Positions 1-9,299 of a stretch of 64,000 nt of DNA are shown here, in pieces. The DNA is from Labedella gwakjiensis (lineage in GTDB: Bacteria; Actinomycetota; Actinomycetes; Actinomycetales; Microbacteriaceae): the NCBI RefSeq assembly GCF_003014675.1, contig NZ_PYAU01000001.1:1054001-1118000 (forward strand), given 5' to 3'. The translations under genes and the position numbers were made by a program. The first letter of the stretch is position 1. Each line of letters begins with the position of its first letter. The notes beneath the pieces were generated by a model. It ran no database searches. It saw nothing but the letters and a program-made list of their open reading frames with translations, and had not been told where the DNA came from.

Positions 1-5
1 GCCCC

Positions 6-1550
6 GTGACCGGCGGGGCCGTCTCCACGTCGCACCACCTCGCCACGGAGGCCGGCGCACGCGCACTGCGCGACGGAGGCAACGCGATCGACGCGGCGAT
101 CGCCGCGGCCGCGGCCCTCTGCGTCGTCTACCCGAACAACGTCGCCCTCGGCGGTGACCTCGTGGCCGTCGTGCGCGATCCGCACGGCACCGTCTCGTTC
201 GTGAACGCCACCGGGCGTGCCGCCCGCGGCGAGAGCCTCGAGGCGCTGCGCGAGCGACACGGCGACCGCCTGCCGGAACGCGGGGTCGACACGATCACGG
301 TGCCCGGCGGCGTCCGCGGATGGACGACTCTCGCCTCGCTCGGCGCGCGGCTCGGCTGGGACGGCCTGCTCGGCACCGCCCGCGACCTCGCCCGCCACGG
401 CCACCCGCTCGCCCGCTCCGTCGCGCGGGCCATCCGGATCGACCGCGACGCCCTCGCGGCGGACCCGGGATGCCGGGACCTCTTCCTCCCCGGCGGACGC
501 GCACTCGACGAGGGCGACGCATTCGTCCAGCCGGCGCTCGCCCGGACCTTCGACGCCCTCGTCGCGGGCGGTCCCGACGCGTTCTACACGGGAGAACTCG
601 CCGCCTCATGGGTCGGCGGCCTGCGCGACCGCGGCAGCCGCATCGAGCTCGACGAGGTCGCCGGGTACTGTCCCACGGTGTCCGAACCCCTCTCCGCGCA
701 CATCGCCGGGGTCGATGTCATCACGAGCCCACCGAACACCCAGGGCTTCGCCCTCCTGCGCACACTGCGCGCACTCGAGGCGGAAGCGGTCGCGGACCCA
801 CTCGGCCGCGACTCCGGGAGGCTCGCCCATCTCTTCCTCGATGCCAACCGGGTCCGTTCGGCGCTCCTCGCCGACCCGGACGTCGCTCCGGTGTCCGTCG
901 ACGATCTCCTCGACGGTCCCGCTCCGGTGCTCGGCGAGGGGCCGGAGCCGGCCGCTCACGGCGACACCGTCGGACTCGTCGCGGTGAGCGACGACGGCTG
1001 GGCCGTCTCCCTCGTGCAGTCCGTCTACTGGGCGTTCGGCGCGGCCCTCCTCGAACCGACCACAGGTGTGCTGTTCCAGAACCGCGGCACCTCGTTCTCC
1101 CTCGATCCGTCCCGCACGTCTGCGTTCGGCGGCGGACGGCGCCCGCCGCACACCCTCATGCCGGTGCTCGTCGAGCGCGACGGGGAGCTGGCCTTCGCCC
1201 TCGCGACGATGGGTGGACAGGCCCAGGCCCAGATCCACACGCATCTATTGCTTCGCCTGCTCGGCGGGGCATCCCCGATCGAGGCGACGAGTGCGCCGCG
1301 GTGGGTCGTCGGCGCACAGGACGACGGCGACGGCGAACGGACGGTGACGATCGAGTCCGACGTGCCCGCCGCGGTGCGCGCGGCCCTCAGCGCGAGCGGA
1401 CTCGACCCGAAGAGGGTCGCTCCCCGCACGGAGACGATCGGCCACTCGAACGTCGTGGCCACGCTACCGGGCGGCGGTTACGCGGCTGCGAGCGACCCTC
1501 GATCGGACGGTTCGGCGGAGATCGTCGACGGAACGGATGGACGACCATGA
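6..1550 (+). CDS. gamma-glutamyltransferase family protein (5' end may lie outside the window)
   Basis: An Ntn-hydrolase of the gamma-glutamyltranspeptidase family, which normally cleaves or transfers gamma-glutamyl groups of glutathione-like compounds. The N-terminal block with GGNAIDAAIAAA and NNVALGGDL is the family's start motif. The mid-protein HGDTVGLVAVSDDG places the likely autoprocessing and catalytic Thr near residue 321, followed by the FGAALLEPTTGVLFQNRG region. The GTG at 6 gives 514 aa, but the family motif begins almost at once, so the true start may lie upstream of the window. There is no clear signal peptide in what is visible. Its stop overlaps the next start (ATGA), so it is probably co-transcribed with the TauE/SafE gene. 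The substrate is not deducible. Confidence 0.85.
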   Translation: MTGGAVSTSHHLATEAGARALRDGGNAIDAAIAAAAALCVVYPNNVALGGDLVAVVRDPHGTVSFVNATGRAARGESLEALRERHGDRLPERGVDTITVPGGVRGWTTLASLGARLGWDGLLGTARDLARHGHPLARSVARAIRIDRDALAADPGCRDLFLPGGRALDEGDAFVQPALARTFDALVAGGPDAFYTGELAASWVGGLRDRGSRIELDEVAGYCPTVSEPLSAHIAGVDVITSPPNTQGFALLRTLRALEAEAVADPLGRDSGRLAHLFLDANRVRSALLADPDVAPVSVDDLLDGPAPVLGEGPEPAAHGDTVGLVAVSDDGWAVSLVQSVYWAFGAALLEPTTGVLFQNRGTSFSLDPSRTSAFGGGRRPPHTLMPVLVERDGELAFALATMGGQAQAQIHTHLLLRLLGGASPIEATSAPRWVVGAQDDGDGERTVTIESDVPAAVRAALSASGLDPKRVAPRTETIGHSNVVATLPGGGYAAASDPRSDGSAEIVDGTDGRP

Positions 1551-2356
1551 CGACCGACGACCAGCTGACCGGCACGGCGAACCGTGTCCGCACGACCACG
1601 GGCGCGCTCATCCTGCTCGGTCTCGTCGCGGGATTCCTGTCCGGACTCTTCGGGGTGGGCGGCGGCGTCATCGTCGTGCCAGCCCTCCTCCTCCTCGGGA
1701 TGGATCAGCGGCTCGCCGCGGGCAGCTCCGTCGCCGCGATCCTCCCCACGTCGATCGTCGGCGCCGTCGGCTACGGCCTCTCCGGCCACATCGACTGGAT
1801 CGCGGGACTCCTCCTGGCGGCGGGCATCGTGATCGGCGCGCAGCTCGGCACGTTCCTGCTGGCGCGCATCCCGAGGGACGTCCTCTTCTGGATCTTCGTG
1901 GCGTTCCTCGCGGCGGTCGTCGTGAGCCTGTGGCTCGTGGTGCCGGAGCGCGGCGCGTCCATCCCGATGAACGTGTGGCTCGGCGCCGCCCTGGTGCTCA
2001 CCGGCGTCATCACCGGGATCCTCTCCGGCCTCATGGGAGTGGGCGGAGGCATCATCGTCGTACCCGTGCTCATCGTCCTGTTCGGGGCGAGCGACCTCAT
2101 CGCGAAGGGCACGTCGCTGCTCATGATGGTGCCCGGGTCGATCTCCGCGACGATCGGCAACGGCCGCCGCAAGAACGTCGACCTCCGGGTCGCTGCGATC
2201 ATCGGGCTGTCCGCGTGCGTCGCCTCGCCGCTCGGACTTCTCACCGCGACGTCGATCTCGCCGTTCTGGTCGAACGTCGGCTTCTCGGTCCTCATGATCG
2301 GCGTCATCACGCAGCTGCTCGTGAAGCACATCCGCGGTCGCCGCCGCGCGGCATAA
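1547..2356 (+). CDS. TauE/SafE (TSUP) family membrane transporter
   Basis: A 269-aa polytopic membrane protein of the sulfite exporter TauE/SafE family, which moves small organic or sulfur-containing anions. It shows the expected internal duplication: SGLFGVGGGVIVVPALLLLG near residues 34-53 and SGLMGVGGGIIVVPVLIVLF in the second half, each opening a hydrophobic repeat. The ATG overlaps the stop of the gamma-glutamyltransferase-like gene by 4 bp, so translation is probably coupled. A glutathione-breakdown enzyme next to a sulfur-anion exporter suggests thiol or sulfur-amino-acid turnover, but that is inference. A hairpin at 2462-2484 follows. Confidence 0.88.
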   Translation: MTTDDQLTGTANRVRTTTGALILLGLVAGFLSGLFGVGGGVIVVPALLLLGMDQRLAAGSSVAAILPTSIVGAVGYGLSGHIDWIAGLLLAAGIVIGAQLGTFLLARIPRDVLFWIFVAFLAAVVVSLWLVVPERGASIPMNVWLGAALVLTGVITGILSGLMGVGGGIIVVPVLIVLFGASDLIAKGTSLLMMVPGSISATIGNGRRKNVDLRVAAIIGLSACVASPLGLLTATSISPFWSNVGFSVLMIGVITQLLVKHIRGRRRAA

Positions 2357-2461
2357 GCACAACAACCGATAGACAACCTCTCGAAAATAGAGGCACGGCG
2401 CGTCGTGTGTCTACCCTCTGGTGGACAAAAATCTGACGTCATAGGTTTTCCCCGAGGAGGT

Positions 2462-2484
2462 CTCGCATCGGTCGCCGATGCGAG
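2462..2484. terminator. bidirectional hairpin between convergent genes
   Basis: CTCGCATCGG and CCGATGCGAG form a perfect 10-bp stem with a 3-nt loop. It sits between the TauE/SafE gene and the convergent ROK gene, where a shared terminator is expected. There is no T-run, which is common in high-GC actinobacteria. Confidence 0.6.
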
Positions 2485-2529
2485 GGCAGGGGGTCGGCGT
2501 TCGGGTCGTCGGCTCCCTGCGTCGTTCCC

Positions 2530-3663
2530 TTAGCCGTCGAGGACGATCGACTGGATCGCCGAGGCCGCGGCCCCACGGGCCCATTCGTCGAAGCCCGACA
2601 CGTCCGCGATCAGGTCCACGGGAGCCGCGAGCGGGTCGCGGTCACGGTCGAGGGCCGAGCGCACCACGTCCCCCACCACGTCGAGGAGGCCGATGCCCTC
2701 CCCCGAGACGACGATGTCGTTCACCGAGGTGAGATTGGCCACGAGGGCGAGGAGCCGCCCGAGGGCCACGCCCGAGGCACCGACGACCGCGCGGGCCTCG
2801 GGATCGCCGTCGCCGGCGAGCGAGAGAACCTCCGCATACGTCACCGGGCCGCCGAGACGCCGGGCGACCTCCTCCGTGATGCCAGAGATCGTGAGCATCG
2901 CCGTCGAACACCCGACGTGCCCCTCGGCGCACACAGGCCCCTCCGGGTCGAGCGGGATGTGGCCGGCGAGCCCGACGCCCGAGTCGCGTCGCGCGACGAC
3001 GCGATCGTCGATCACGAGGCCGTAACCGACACCGGCCCCCACGGTGACGACGGCGAAGTCGCGCAGACCGCGCCCGGCCCCGAACCAGTGCTCGGCGCGC
3101 GTGAGGGCGAGGAGGTCGTTCTCGATCACGAGCCGCGGACCGTCGGGCTGCGCGAGCAGATCGCGCAGCGGAACGTCGACCCACTCGAGGTAGGGCGCGT
3201 GGCGCACCACGCCGCGGTCGTCGACGAGCCCGCCGAGCGCCACTCCCACCGCCAGGATCCGCTCTCCTTCGGCCACCTCCTCCACGAGGTCTCGGAGGAG
3301 CGCCACGACCGCGTCGGGCGCATGGTCGCCGAGCGGTCGCTCGACCTGCCGGAGGACGCGGGCGCGCAGGTCGGTGGCCACGACGGTCGCCGCGTCGCCC
3401 GTCAGCTTCACACCCACGACGACGCCGAGGTCGAGACGGACGTCGAGCGGACGGACGGGCCGGCCGAGCGAGCGGTCGCCGACCTCCTCGCCCTCCACCA
3501 CGAACCCGACGTCGGTGAGCGTCTTGGTGAGCCGCGTGAGGCTCGCGGGCGACAGGTCGAGGCGGCGACCGAGTTCGGCCCGGGACACGGGACCGTGGAT
3601 GAGGATCTCGCGGGCGAGTTCGCGCGCCGAGGGGATGAGCCCCTCCGTCGTGACCTGCGCCAT
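2530..3663 (-). CDS. ROK family transcriptional regulator (alpha-galactoside locus)
   Basis: A 377-aa ROK repressor with an N-terminal winged helix-turn-helix (about residues 12-65, with the recognition region around SRAELGRRLDLSPASLTRL) followed by a sugar-kinase-like ROK domain (about 80-375). The ROK zinc loop is altered: VCAEGHVGC keeps the first and last Cys of the usual CxCGxxGC but lacks the middle one, so metal binding may be weakened. It is transcribed away from the alpha-galactosidase gene. The intergenic region holds a 21-bp palindrome covering the alpha-galactosidase promoter, so it most likely represses that operon until an alpha-galactoside or derived sugar is present. The start has an AAGG-type Shine-Dalgarno upstream. 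Confidence 0.88.
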   Translation of the reverse strand: MAQVTTEGLIPSARELAREILIHGPVSRAELGRRLDLSPASLTRLTKTLTDVGFVVEGEEVGDRSLGRPVRPLDVRLDLGVVVGVKLTGDAATVVATDLRARVLRQVERPLGDHAPDAVVALLRDLVEEVAEGERILAVGVALGGLVDDRGVVRHAPYLEWVDVPLRDLLAQPDGPRLVIENDLLALTRAEHWFGAGRGLRDFAVVTVGAGVGYGLVIDDRVVARRDSGVGLAGHIPLDPEGPVCAEGHVGCSTAMLTISGITEEVARRLGGPVTYAEVLSLAGDGDPEARAVVGASGVALGRLLALVANLTSVNDIVVSGEGIGLLDVVGDVVRSALDRDRDPLAAPVDLIADVSGFDEWARGAAASAIQSIVLDG

Positions 3664-3743
3664 CGTGGCCGACCTTCCCGCAGCGCGCGCCGCTCAGCCC
3701 ATGATGCCCCACGCGGATCGTGGCGGCGACTCGTGACGCGCAC

Positions 3744-3778
3744 TTGACGGTGCTTTATTTCTGTCGTAGAAATAACTC
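3744..3778 (+). promoter_or_regulatory. alpha-galactosidase promoter overlapped by ROK operator palindrome
   Basis: A -35 TTGACG (3744-3749) and -10 TAGAAA (3767-3772) are 17 nt apart, putting the transcription start at or near the A of the ATG at 3779. A perfect dyad TTATTTCT-N5-AGAAATAA (3755-3775) covers the spacer and the -10, so a bound repressor would block RNA polymerase. The 21-bp dyad with AT-rich ends fits ROK operators. The divergent ROK gene is the obvious candidate ligand. Confidence 0.75.
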
Positions 3779-5911
3779 ATGCAACGACGCGAACCGCTCC
3801 ACCTCCACCGCGGCGGCACGAGCCTGGTCATCGACCTGGCCCCCGCCCTTCCCACCGTCCTCTGGTGGGGCGAGGACCTCGGTTCGCCGAGCGACGCGGA
3901 ACTCCGCGACCTCGCGACGGCGTCGATCCCCCAGCGGGCCTCCGGTGGGCTCGACGACCCGGCGCCCCTCACGCTCCTCCCGCAGAACGCCGACGGCTGG
4001 TTCGGCGGGCCGGGACTCCGCGGCCACCGCGCCGGAGGACTCGGCTTCGCTCCCGCCCTCCGCACCACAGACGTCGAGGTCGACGAGGACACGGCGAGCG
4101 CCGTCTTCCACGCCGAGGACGCCGCGGCCGGCCTCGCCGCGGTCATCCGGATCGCCATCGGTGCGAGCGGCGTCGTGACGAGCACGATCGAGCTCCGCAA
4201 CACCGGAACCGACGACTACACGCTCGACGAACTCGTCGTCACCCTCCCCGTCCCCCCGTCGGCCCGCGAGATCCTCGACACGACCGGCCGCCACCTCCAC
4301 GAGCGCTCCCCACAGCGCCACGCCTTCACGATCGGGACGCACGAGCGCTCGAGCCACCGCGGCCGGCCCGGCGCCGACGCGACGCTCCTGCTCGCCGCCG
4401 GCGAGCCCGGCTTCGGCTTCGAGCGCGGCCTCGTGCACGCGCTGCACGTGGGCTGGAGCGGCAACCACGTGATCCGGGCCGAGAAGCGCCCGACAGGGGA
4501 GTCCCTCCTCGCGGGCGGCGAGCTGCTGCAGTCGGGCGAGGTCGTGCTCGCGCCGGGCGAGTCCTACGCGACGCCCACCGTCTACGGCAGCTGGGGCGAC
4601 GGGCTCAACACCCTCTCCGCCCGCCTGCACGAGCACGTGCGCGCTCGTCCGAGCCACCCGTCGCGCCCGCGGCCCGTCACCCTCAACACGTGGGAGGCCG
4701 TGTACTTCGACCAGGGCTTCGACAGCCTCGCGGAGCTCGCCGACGTGGCCGCGGAGATCGGCGCCGAGCGCTTCGTGCTCGACGACGGCTGGTTCCGCGG
4801 CCGCCGCGACGACACCACGTCCCTCGGCGACTGGTTCGTCGACGAGACGGTGTGGCCCGAGGGACTCCGACCCCTCGCGGATCACGTGCGCTCGCGCGGC
4901 CTCGAGTTCGGGCTCTGGTTCGAGCCCGAGATGACGAACCTCGACAGCGACCTGGCGCGCGAGCACCCCGACTGGCTCCTCGCCGTCGCCGGACGGACGC
5001 CGCTCCCCGGTCGCCAGCAGTACGTGCTCGACGTCGCGAACCCCGCCGTCTCCGCCTACCTCCTCGAGCGGATGGACGCGCTCATCGGCGAGCTCGGCAT
5101 CGCGTACATCAAGTGGGACCACAACCGCGACGTCGTCGACGGGGCGTCCTCCACGAGCCGCGGACCGGGCGTCCACCGCGCGACGACCGCACTGTACGGC
5201 CTGCTCGCCGAGCTGCGCCGCCGGCACCCCGGCCTCGAGATCGAGTCGTGCGCGTCGGGCGGCGCACGCGTCGACCTCGGCATCCTCGAGCACACCGACC
5301 GCGTGTGGACGAGCGACTGCATCGACCCGATCGAACGCCTCGACATCCAGCGCTACACGGGCCTGCTCCTCCCGCCCGAGCTCATGGGCGAGCACGTGAG
5401 CGGCCCGACGTCGCACTCCACCGGCCGCACGCTCGGCCTCGACGTCCGCGCGATCGGTGCGATCTTCGGGCACTTCGGTGTGGAGTGGGACGTCCGCGAG
5501 GCGACGGCGGACGAACGGGCCCACCTCGCCGACTGGATCACGGCGCACAAGCAGTGGCGCGACCGACTGCACACGGCCCGTACCGTCCACGTCGACGTGA
5601 CCGACGCGGCCCTCGATGTCCGTGGGGCCGTGAGCCCCGACGGGTCGTGGGGGCTCTTCGCGCTCACCCAGGTGACCACGGGCATCGCCCATCCTCCCGG
5701 CCGCTTCACGTTCGCCGGCCTCGACCCGGAGCGCCGCTACACGGTGCGCGCTCCCCACCCGCTCCCCCGCGTCCTCGGACCGGGGCAGTCACCGCTCGCC
5801 TGGGCGGAGACGGGGGTGACCCTCTCGGGTCGCGCCCTCATGACGGTCGGGCTGCAACGCCCAATCCTCTTCCCGCAGCACTCCATCCTCATCGAACTCA
5901 CCACGGACTGA
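3779..5911 (+). CDS. alpha-galactosidase, GH36
   Basis: A 710-aa cytoplasmic GH36 enzyme (no signal peptide) that releases terminal alpha-galactose from raffinose, melibiose or galactomannan fragments. It has the N-terminal beta-sandwich, then a TIM barrel with FVLDDGWF (about 335), GLWFEPEM, KWDHNRD with the predicted nucleophile Asp447, ESCASGG, and TSDCID with the predicted acid/base Asp513. Length and motif order match bacterial GH36. The start at 3779 fits the family N-terminus (HLHRGGTSLVIDL at residue 8) and lies 6 nt after the -10, so the message is probably leaderless. It heads an operon-like run with a CUT1 importer and is divergent from a ROK repressor. Confidence 0.95.
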   Translation: MQRREPLHLHRGGTSLVIDLAPALPTVLWWGEDLGSPSDAELRDLATASIPQRASGGLDDPAPLTLLPQNADGWFGGPGLRGHRAGGLGFAPALRTTDVEVDEDTASAVFHAEDAAAGLAAVIRIAIGASGVVTSTIELRNTGTDDYTLDELVVTLPVPPSAREILDTTGRHLHERSPQRHAFTIGTHERSSHRGRPGADATLLLAAGEPGFGFERGLVHALHVGWSGNHVIRAEKRPTGESLLAGGELLQSGEVVLAPGESYATPTVYGSWGDGLNTLSARLHEHVRARPSHPSRPRPVTLNTWEAVYFDQGFDSLAELADVAAEIGAERFVLDDGWFRGRRDDTTSLGDWFVDETVWPEGLRPLADHVRSRGLEFGLWFEPEMTNLDSDLAREHPDWLLAVAGRTPLPGRQQYVLDVANPAVSAYLLERMDALIGELGIAYIKWDHNRDVVDGASSTSRGPGVHRATTALYGLLAELRRRHPGLEIESCASGGARVDLGILEHTDRVWTSDCIDPIERLDIQRYTGLLLPPELMGEHVSGPTSHSTGRTLGLDVRAIGAIFGHFGVEWDVREATADERAHLADWITAHKQWRDRLHTARTVHVDVTDAALDVRGAVSPDGSWGLFALTQVTTGIAHPPGRFTFAGLDPERRYTVRAPHPLPRVLGPGQSPLAWAETGVTLSGRALMTVGLQRPILFPQHSILIELTTD

Positions 5912-5938
5912 CCCCGCCGGCCTCTCGGGGCCGCGCAA

Positions 5939-5992
5939 CGGTACGGCGCTCCACGCGTCGTACCGGCCCTCGACGCGACGTCTCACGTCGCG
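5939..5992 (+). terminator. two hairpins between alpha-galactosidase and its transporter genes
   Basis: CGGTACG/CGTACCG (5939-5945 with 5959-5965) and the tighter CGCGACGT-CTC-ACGTCGCG (5974-5992, 8-bp stem) lie in the 159-bp gap after the enzyme gene. Without a T-run they may act as a partial terminator or mRNA-processing site that sets different levels of enzyme and binding protein. Confidence 0.4.
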
Positions 5993-6070
5993 CTCCTCGG
6001 CGTGCCCGCGTCTCCCTCCTCGGAGGGGACCCCGGGCCCGTCTCTCCCATCCAGCGCAAGGAGGCGCACG

Positions 6071-7384
6071 ATGCACCACTCGATCCCCCGGCCCCACGCG
6101 GGCCCCCGTCGGAGGCGACGACTGCTCACAGCCATCGTCGTCACCGCCGTCGCCTCGGCGACACTCTCCGGCTGCGCCCCGTCCGGCGACGCGGGCGTCA
6201 CGACGCTCGACTTCTTCCAGTTCAAAGGAGAGGCCACCGCGGACTTCCAGCGGATCGTCGCCGACTTCGAGGCCGAGAACCCCGACATCGACGTGCAGCT
6301 CAACACCGTGCCCGATCCGGACACCGCGCTGCGCACACTGCTCGTGAAGGGCAAGACCCCCGACGTCCTCACCGTGAACGGGTCGGGCAACTACGGCCAG
6401 CTCGCCCGCGCCGGAGTCTTCCACGACTTCACCGGGGATCCGCTCGTGGAGCAGCAGAACCCCGCGGTGCTCGACATCCTCGACGCTCTCGGCTCGTTCG
6501 AGGGCGATGAGATCAACGCCCTCGGCATGGCGAACAACGCCGACGGCATCGTCTACAACAAGCAGATCTTCGAGGAGCAGGGCCTCGAGGTCCCGACCAC
6601 GTGGGACGAGCTGATCGCGGTGTGCGACGCGCTCGAGGACGCCGGCATCCCGGCGTTCTACGGCACCCTCGCCGATGCGTGGACGGCGATCCCCGCATGG
6701 AACGCGCTCGGCGGACAGCTGCAGCCCGACGACTTCTACGACGACCTCCGCGCGGAGGGCGGCGACGTCGGTCCAGACAGCGCCGTGTCGTTCTCGGCGG
6801 ACTACACCGAGGCCATGGAGAAGCTCCAGACCCTCTACTCGTACGCGCAGGACGGCTACCGCAGCCGCGGCTACGAAGACGGGAACGCCGCCTTCGCCAA
6901 CGGCGAGAGCGCGATGTACCTGCAGGGGATCTGGACGATCAACCCGATCCTCGCGGCCAACCCCGACATCGAGCTCGGCGTGTTCCCGTACCCCGCGGGA
7001 GAGGACCCGGACGACGTGCGCCTCACCTCGGGCGTCGACGTGGCCGTCACCATCGGACGCGACACCCCGCACCTCGCCGAGGCGCAAAGGTTCGTGGAGT
7101 ACCTGCTGTCTCCGGAGGTCGTAGACGGCTTCGTCGAGTCGCAAGTGATGTTCTCGACGCTCGCCGACGCCGGCCCCAACCCCAACCCGGTGCTCGCCGA
7201 GCTCGTACCCTACTTCGACGACGGCCGGATCATCGGCTTCATCGACCACCAGATCCCCGCGAGCATCCCGCTCCAGCCGATCGTGCAGCAGTACCTGCTG
7301 GACGGGAACATGGACGCGGCTCTCGCGAATCTCGACAACGAGTGGCGCAAGGTCGCGCTGCGCTCGACGAGGACAGAGGAATAG
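6071..7384 (+). CDS. CUT1 ABC transporter sugar-binding lipoprotein (probable alpha-galactoside)
   Basis: A 437-aa extracellular solute-binding protein of the CUT1 family. The N-terminus has an Arg cluster, a hydrophobic segment and the lipobox LSGC with Cys35 as the predicted lipidation site, so it is anchored on the outer face of the membrane. AAGGAGG at 6058-6064 fixes the ATG at 6071 rather than the upstream in-frame codons. Two MalF/MalG-type permeases follow directly and a GH36 alpha-galactosidase precedes it, so raffinose- or melibiose-like sugars are the likely cargo. No ATPase gene is nearby; a shared MsiK-type ATPase elsewhere is expected. Confidence 0.9.
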   Translation: MHHSIPRPHAGPRRRRRLLTAIVVTAVASATLSGCAPSGDAGVTTLDFFQFKGEATADFQRIVADFEAENPDIDVQLNTVPDPDTALRTLLVKGKTPDVLTVNGSGNYGQLARAGVFHDFTGDPLVEQQNPAVLDILDALGSFEGDEINALGMANNADGIVYNKQIFEEQGLEVPTTWDELIAVCDALEDAGIPAFYGTLADAWTAIPAWNALGGQLQPDDFYDDLRAEGGDVGPDSAVSFSADYTEAMEKLQTLYSYAQDGYRSRGYEDGNAAFANGESAMYLQGIWTINPILAANPDIELGVFPYPAGEDPDDVRLTSGVDVAVTIGRDTPHLAEAQRFVEYLLSPEVVDGFVESQVMFSTLADAGPNPNPVLAELVPYFDDGRIIGFIDHQIPASIPLQPIVQQYLLDGNMDAALANLDNEWRKVALRSTRTEE

Positions 7385-7387
7385 ACC

Positions 7388-8341
7388 ATGACCACCACCG
7401 CACCTCCCAGCCGCGTCCGGCCGCTGCCGGACGCCGACACGCCGCCAGGCGGTTCCGGGGGCGGGACCTCCCGCCGCCGCGTCATCGGCCGCACGCCTCG
7501 CGCCTTCTACTGGATGGTCGTCCCGGCGCTCGTGCTCTTCGCGGCGCTCCACACCGTCCCGGCCCTCATCGGCATCTTCTACAGCTTCACGAACTACGCC
7601 GGCTACGGAACCTGGGACATCATCGGGATCGGTAACTACGTCGCCCTCTTCCAGGACGACCGCGTGCTCCGCGCCTACGGGTTCACGTTCGGCGTCGCGA
7701 TCGTCGCGACGATCCTCGTGAACGTGTTCTCGCTGCTCCTCGCGTTGTTCCTCAACGCGAAGATCAAGTTCCAGTCGGCGTTCCGCGGGATCTTCTTCAT
7801 CCCGTACGTCCTGTCGATCCTCGTGGTCGGGTACGTGTTCCAGTACATCTTCGCGAACTCGCTGCCGCAGATCTTCAGCGGAATCCCGCTCTTCCGCGAC
7901 AACATCCTCGCGAACCCCGACTGGGCGTGGCTCGCGATCGTGACCCTCACGGTGTGGCAGGGCGTCGCGTTCTCGACGATCCTCTACATCGCCGGACTGC
8001 AGACCATCCCGCAGGAGCTCTACGAGGCCTCGTCGATCGACGGCGCCTCGACCGTCCGCCAGTTCTGGGCGATCACGTTCCCGCTCATCGGCGCCTTCTT
8101 CACGATCAACATGGTGCTGAGCATGAAGAACTACCTGCAGGTGTTCGACCAGATCATCCCGCTCACCAACGGCGGCCCGGGAACCTCGACGGAGTCGATC
8201 ACACTGCTGATCTTCCGCGGCGGGTTCCAGGGCGGCGAGTACGCGTACCAGACGACCAACGCCGTCGTGTACCTCGTCGTGATCATCCTCGTCTCGCTCG
8301 TGCAGTTCCGCATCCTCCAGCGCCGAGAGGTGGACTTCTGA
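7388..8341 (+). CDS. CUT1 ABC transporter permease, MalF type
   Basis: A 317-aa inner-membrane permease with about six transmembrane helices and the EAA loop EASSIDGASTVRQFWAITFP that docks the ATPase. It starts 3 nt after the binding-protein gene and its stop overlaps the next ATG (8341), so the two permeases are translationally coupled. With its partner it forms the translocation pore of the presumed alpha-galactoside importer. Confidence 0.92.
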   Translation: MTTTAPPSRVRPLPDADTPPGGSGGGTSRRRVIGRTPRAFYWMVVPALVLFAALHTVPALIGIFYSFTNYAGYGTWDIIGIGNYVALFQDDRVLRAYGFTFGVAIVATILVNVFSLLLALFLNAKIKFQSAFRGIFFIPYVLSILVVGYVFQYIFANSLPQIFSGIPLFRDNILANPDWAWLAIVTLTVWQGVAFSTILYIAGLQTIPQELYEASSIDGASTVRQFWAITFPLIGAFFTINMVLSMKNYLQVFDQIIPLTNGGPGTSTESITLLIFRGGFQGGEYAYQTTNAVVYLVVIILVSLVQFRILQRREVDF

Positions 8342-9228
8342 TGACCGCGACCCGCTCCCTCACCGTTCCCGCGACCCGCACCCGGCGCCGCCGCCGAGCG
8401 ACGGGCGACGATACCCGGAAGGTCAACTGGTGGCTCACGGCCGTCGTGGCCGTGCTCTCGCTCACCGTGCTCATCCCGCTGTACTTCGCCGTGGTGACCG
8501 CGCTGAAGACGCCGGACCAGCTCGCGGGCACGGGCTTCGAGCTGCCGACGGCCGTGACGTTCGAGAACTTCGTGAACGCGTGGAACCTCACCGAGTTCCC
8601 CCGCACCCTCATGAACACGGCCGTCATCGCAGTCGGGGCCGTGGTGCTCACGCTCCTCACGAACTCGATGGTGTCGTACGCGATCGCGCGGAACATGCAC
8701 AAGAAGTTCTTCAAGGGCGTGTACTTCTACGTGCTCACGGCGCTCTTCGTGCCGTTCCCGATCATCATGCTCCCCGTGGTGCAGGAGACGGCGTTCCTCG
8801 GGATCGACAACCAGGTGGGGCTCATCCTGCTCTACACGGTCTACGGGCTGTCGCTCAACGTGTTCATCTACACGGCGTTCATCCGCTCGATCCCGATCGA
8901 GCTGGAGGAGGCCGCCCGCACGGACGGCGCCTCCACGTGGCGCGTGTTCTGGCAGGTGATCTTCCCGCTGCTCGGGCCGATGAACGCCACGGTCGGAATC
9001 CTCACGTGCGTGTGGGCGTGGAACGACTTCCTCCTGCCGCTCGTGATCCTGTCCGACCCGAACGCGCGCACGCTGCCGCTCGCGCAGTACGTGTTCCAGG
9101 GGCAGTTCAACACCGACTACACGACGGCGTTCGCGTCGTACCTCATGGCGATGGCGCCGCTCCTGCTCGTGTACGTCTTCGCCCAGCGCTGGGTGATCTC
9201 CGGCGTCATGCGGGGCTCCATCAAGTAG
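8341..9228 (+). CDS. CUT1 ABC transporter permease, MalG type
   Basis: A 295-aa permease with six predicted transmembrane helices and the EAA loop EAARTDGASTWRVFWQVIFP. The ATG shares its A with the stop of the MalF-type gene. It ends the operon; the next gene lies on the other strand after a 71-nt gap in which no clear terminator was seen. Confidence 0.92.
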   Translation: MTATRSLTVPATRTRRRRRATGDDTRKVNWWLTAVVAVLSLTVLIPLYFAVVTALKTPDQLAGTGFELPTAVTFENFVNAWNLTEFPRTLMNTAVIAVGAVVLTLLTNSMVSYAIARNMHKKFFKGVYFYVLTALFVPFPIIMLPVVQETAFLGIDNQVGLILLYTVYGLSLNVFIYTAFIRSIPIELEEAARTDGASTWRVFWQVIFPLLGPMNATVGILTCVWAWNDFLLPLVILSDPNARTLPLAQYVFQGQFNTDYTTAFASYLMAMAPLLLVYVFAQRWVISGVMRGSIK

Positions 9229-9299
9229 CGCCGGTGCGGCTCGTCAGCTGTCGCTGAACCCCGGCGCCGTCGAGCCCGTCGTCGAGTCGAAAGCGTGTT

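Noticed and set aside
2478-2732. 84-aa plus-strand frame overlapping the ROK gene
   Set aside because: Arg/Pro-rich shadow of the ROK gene, starting inside the terminator hairpin.
6002-6070. Earlier start for the alpha-galactoside binding protein
   Set aside because: It would put about 23 residues before an otherwise standard lipoprotein signal; AAGGAGG fits the ATG at 6071.
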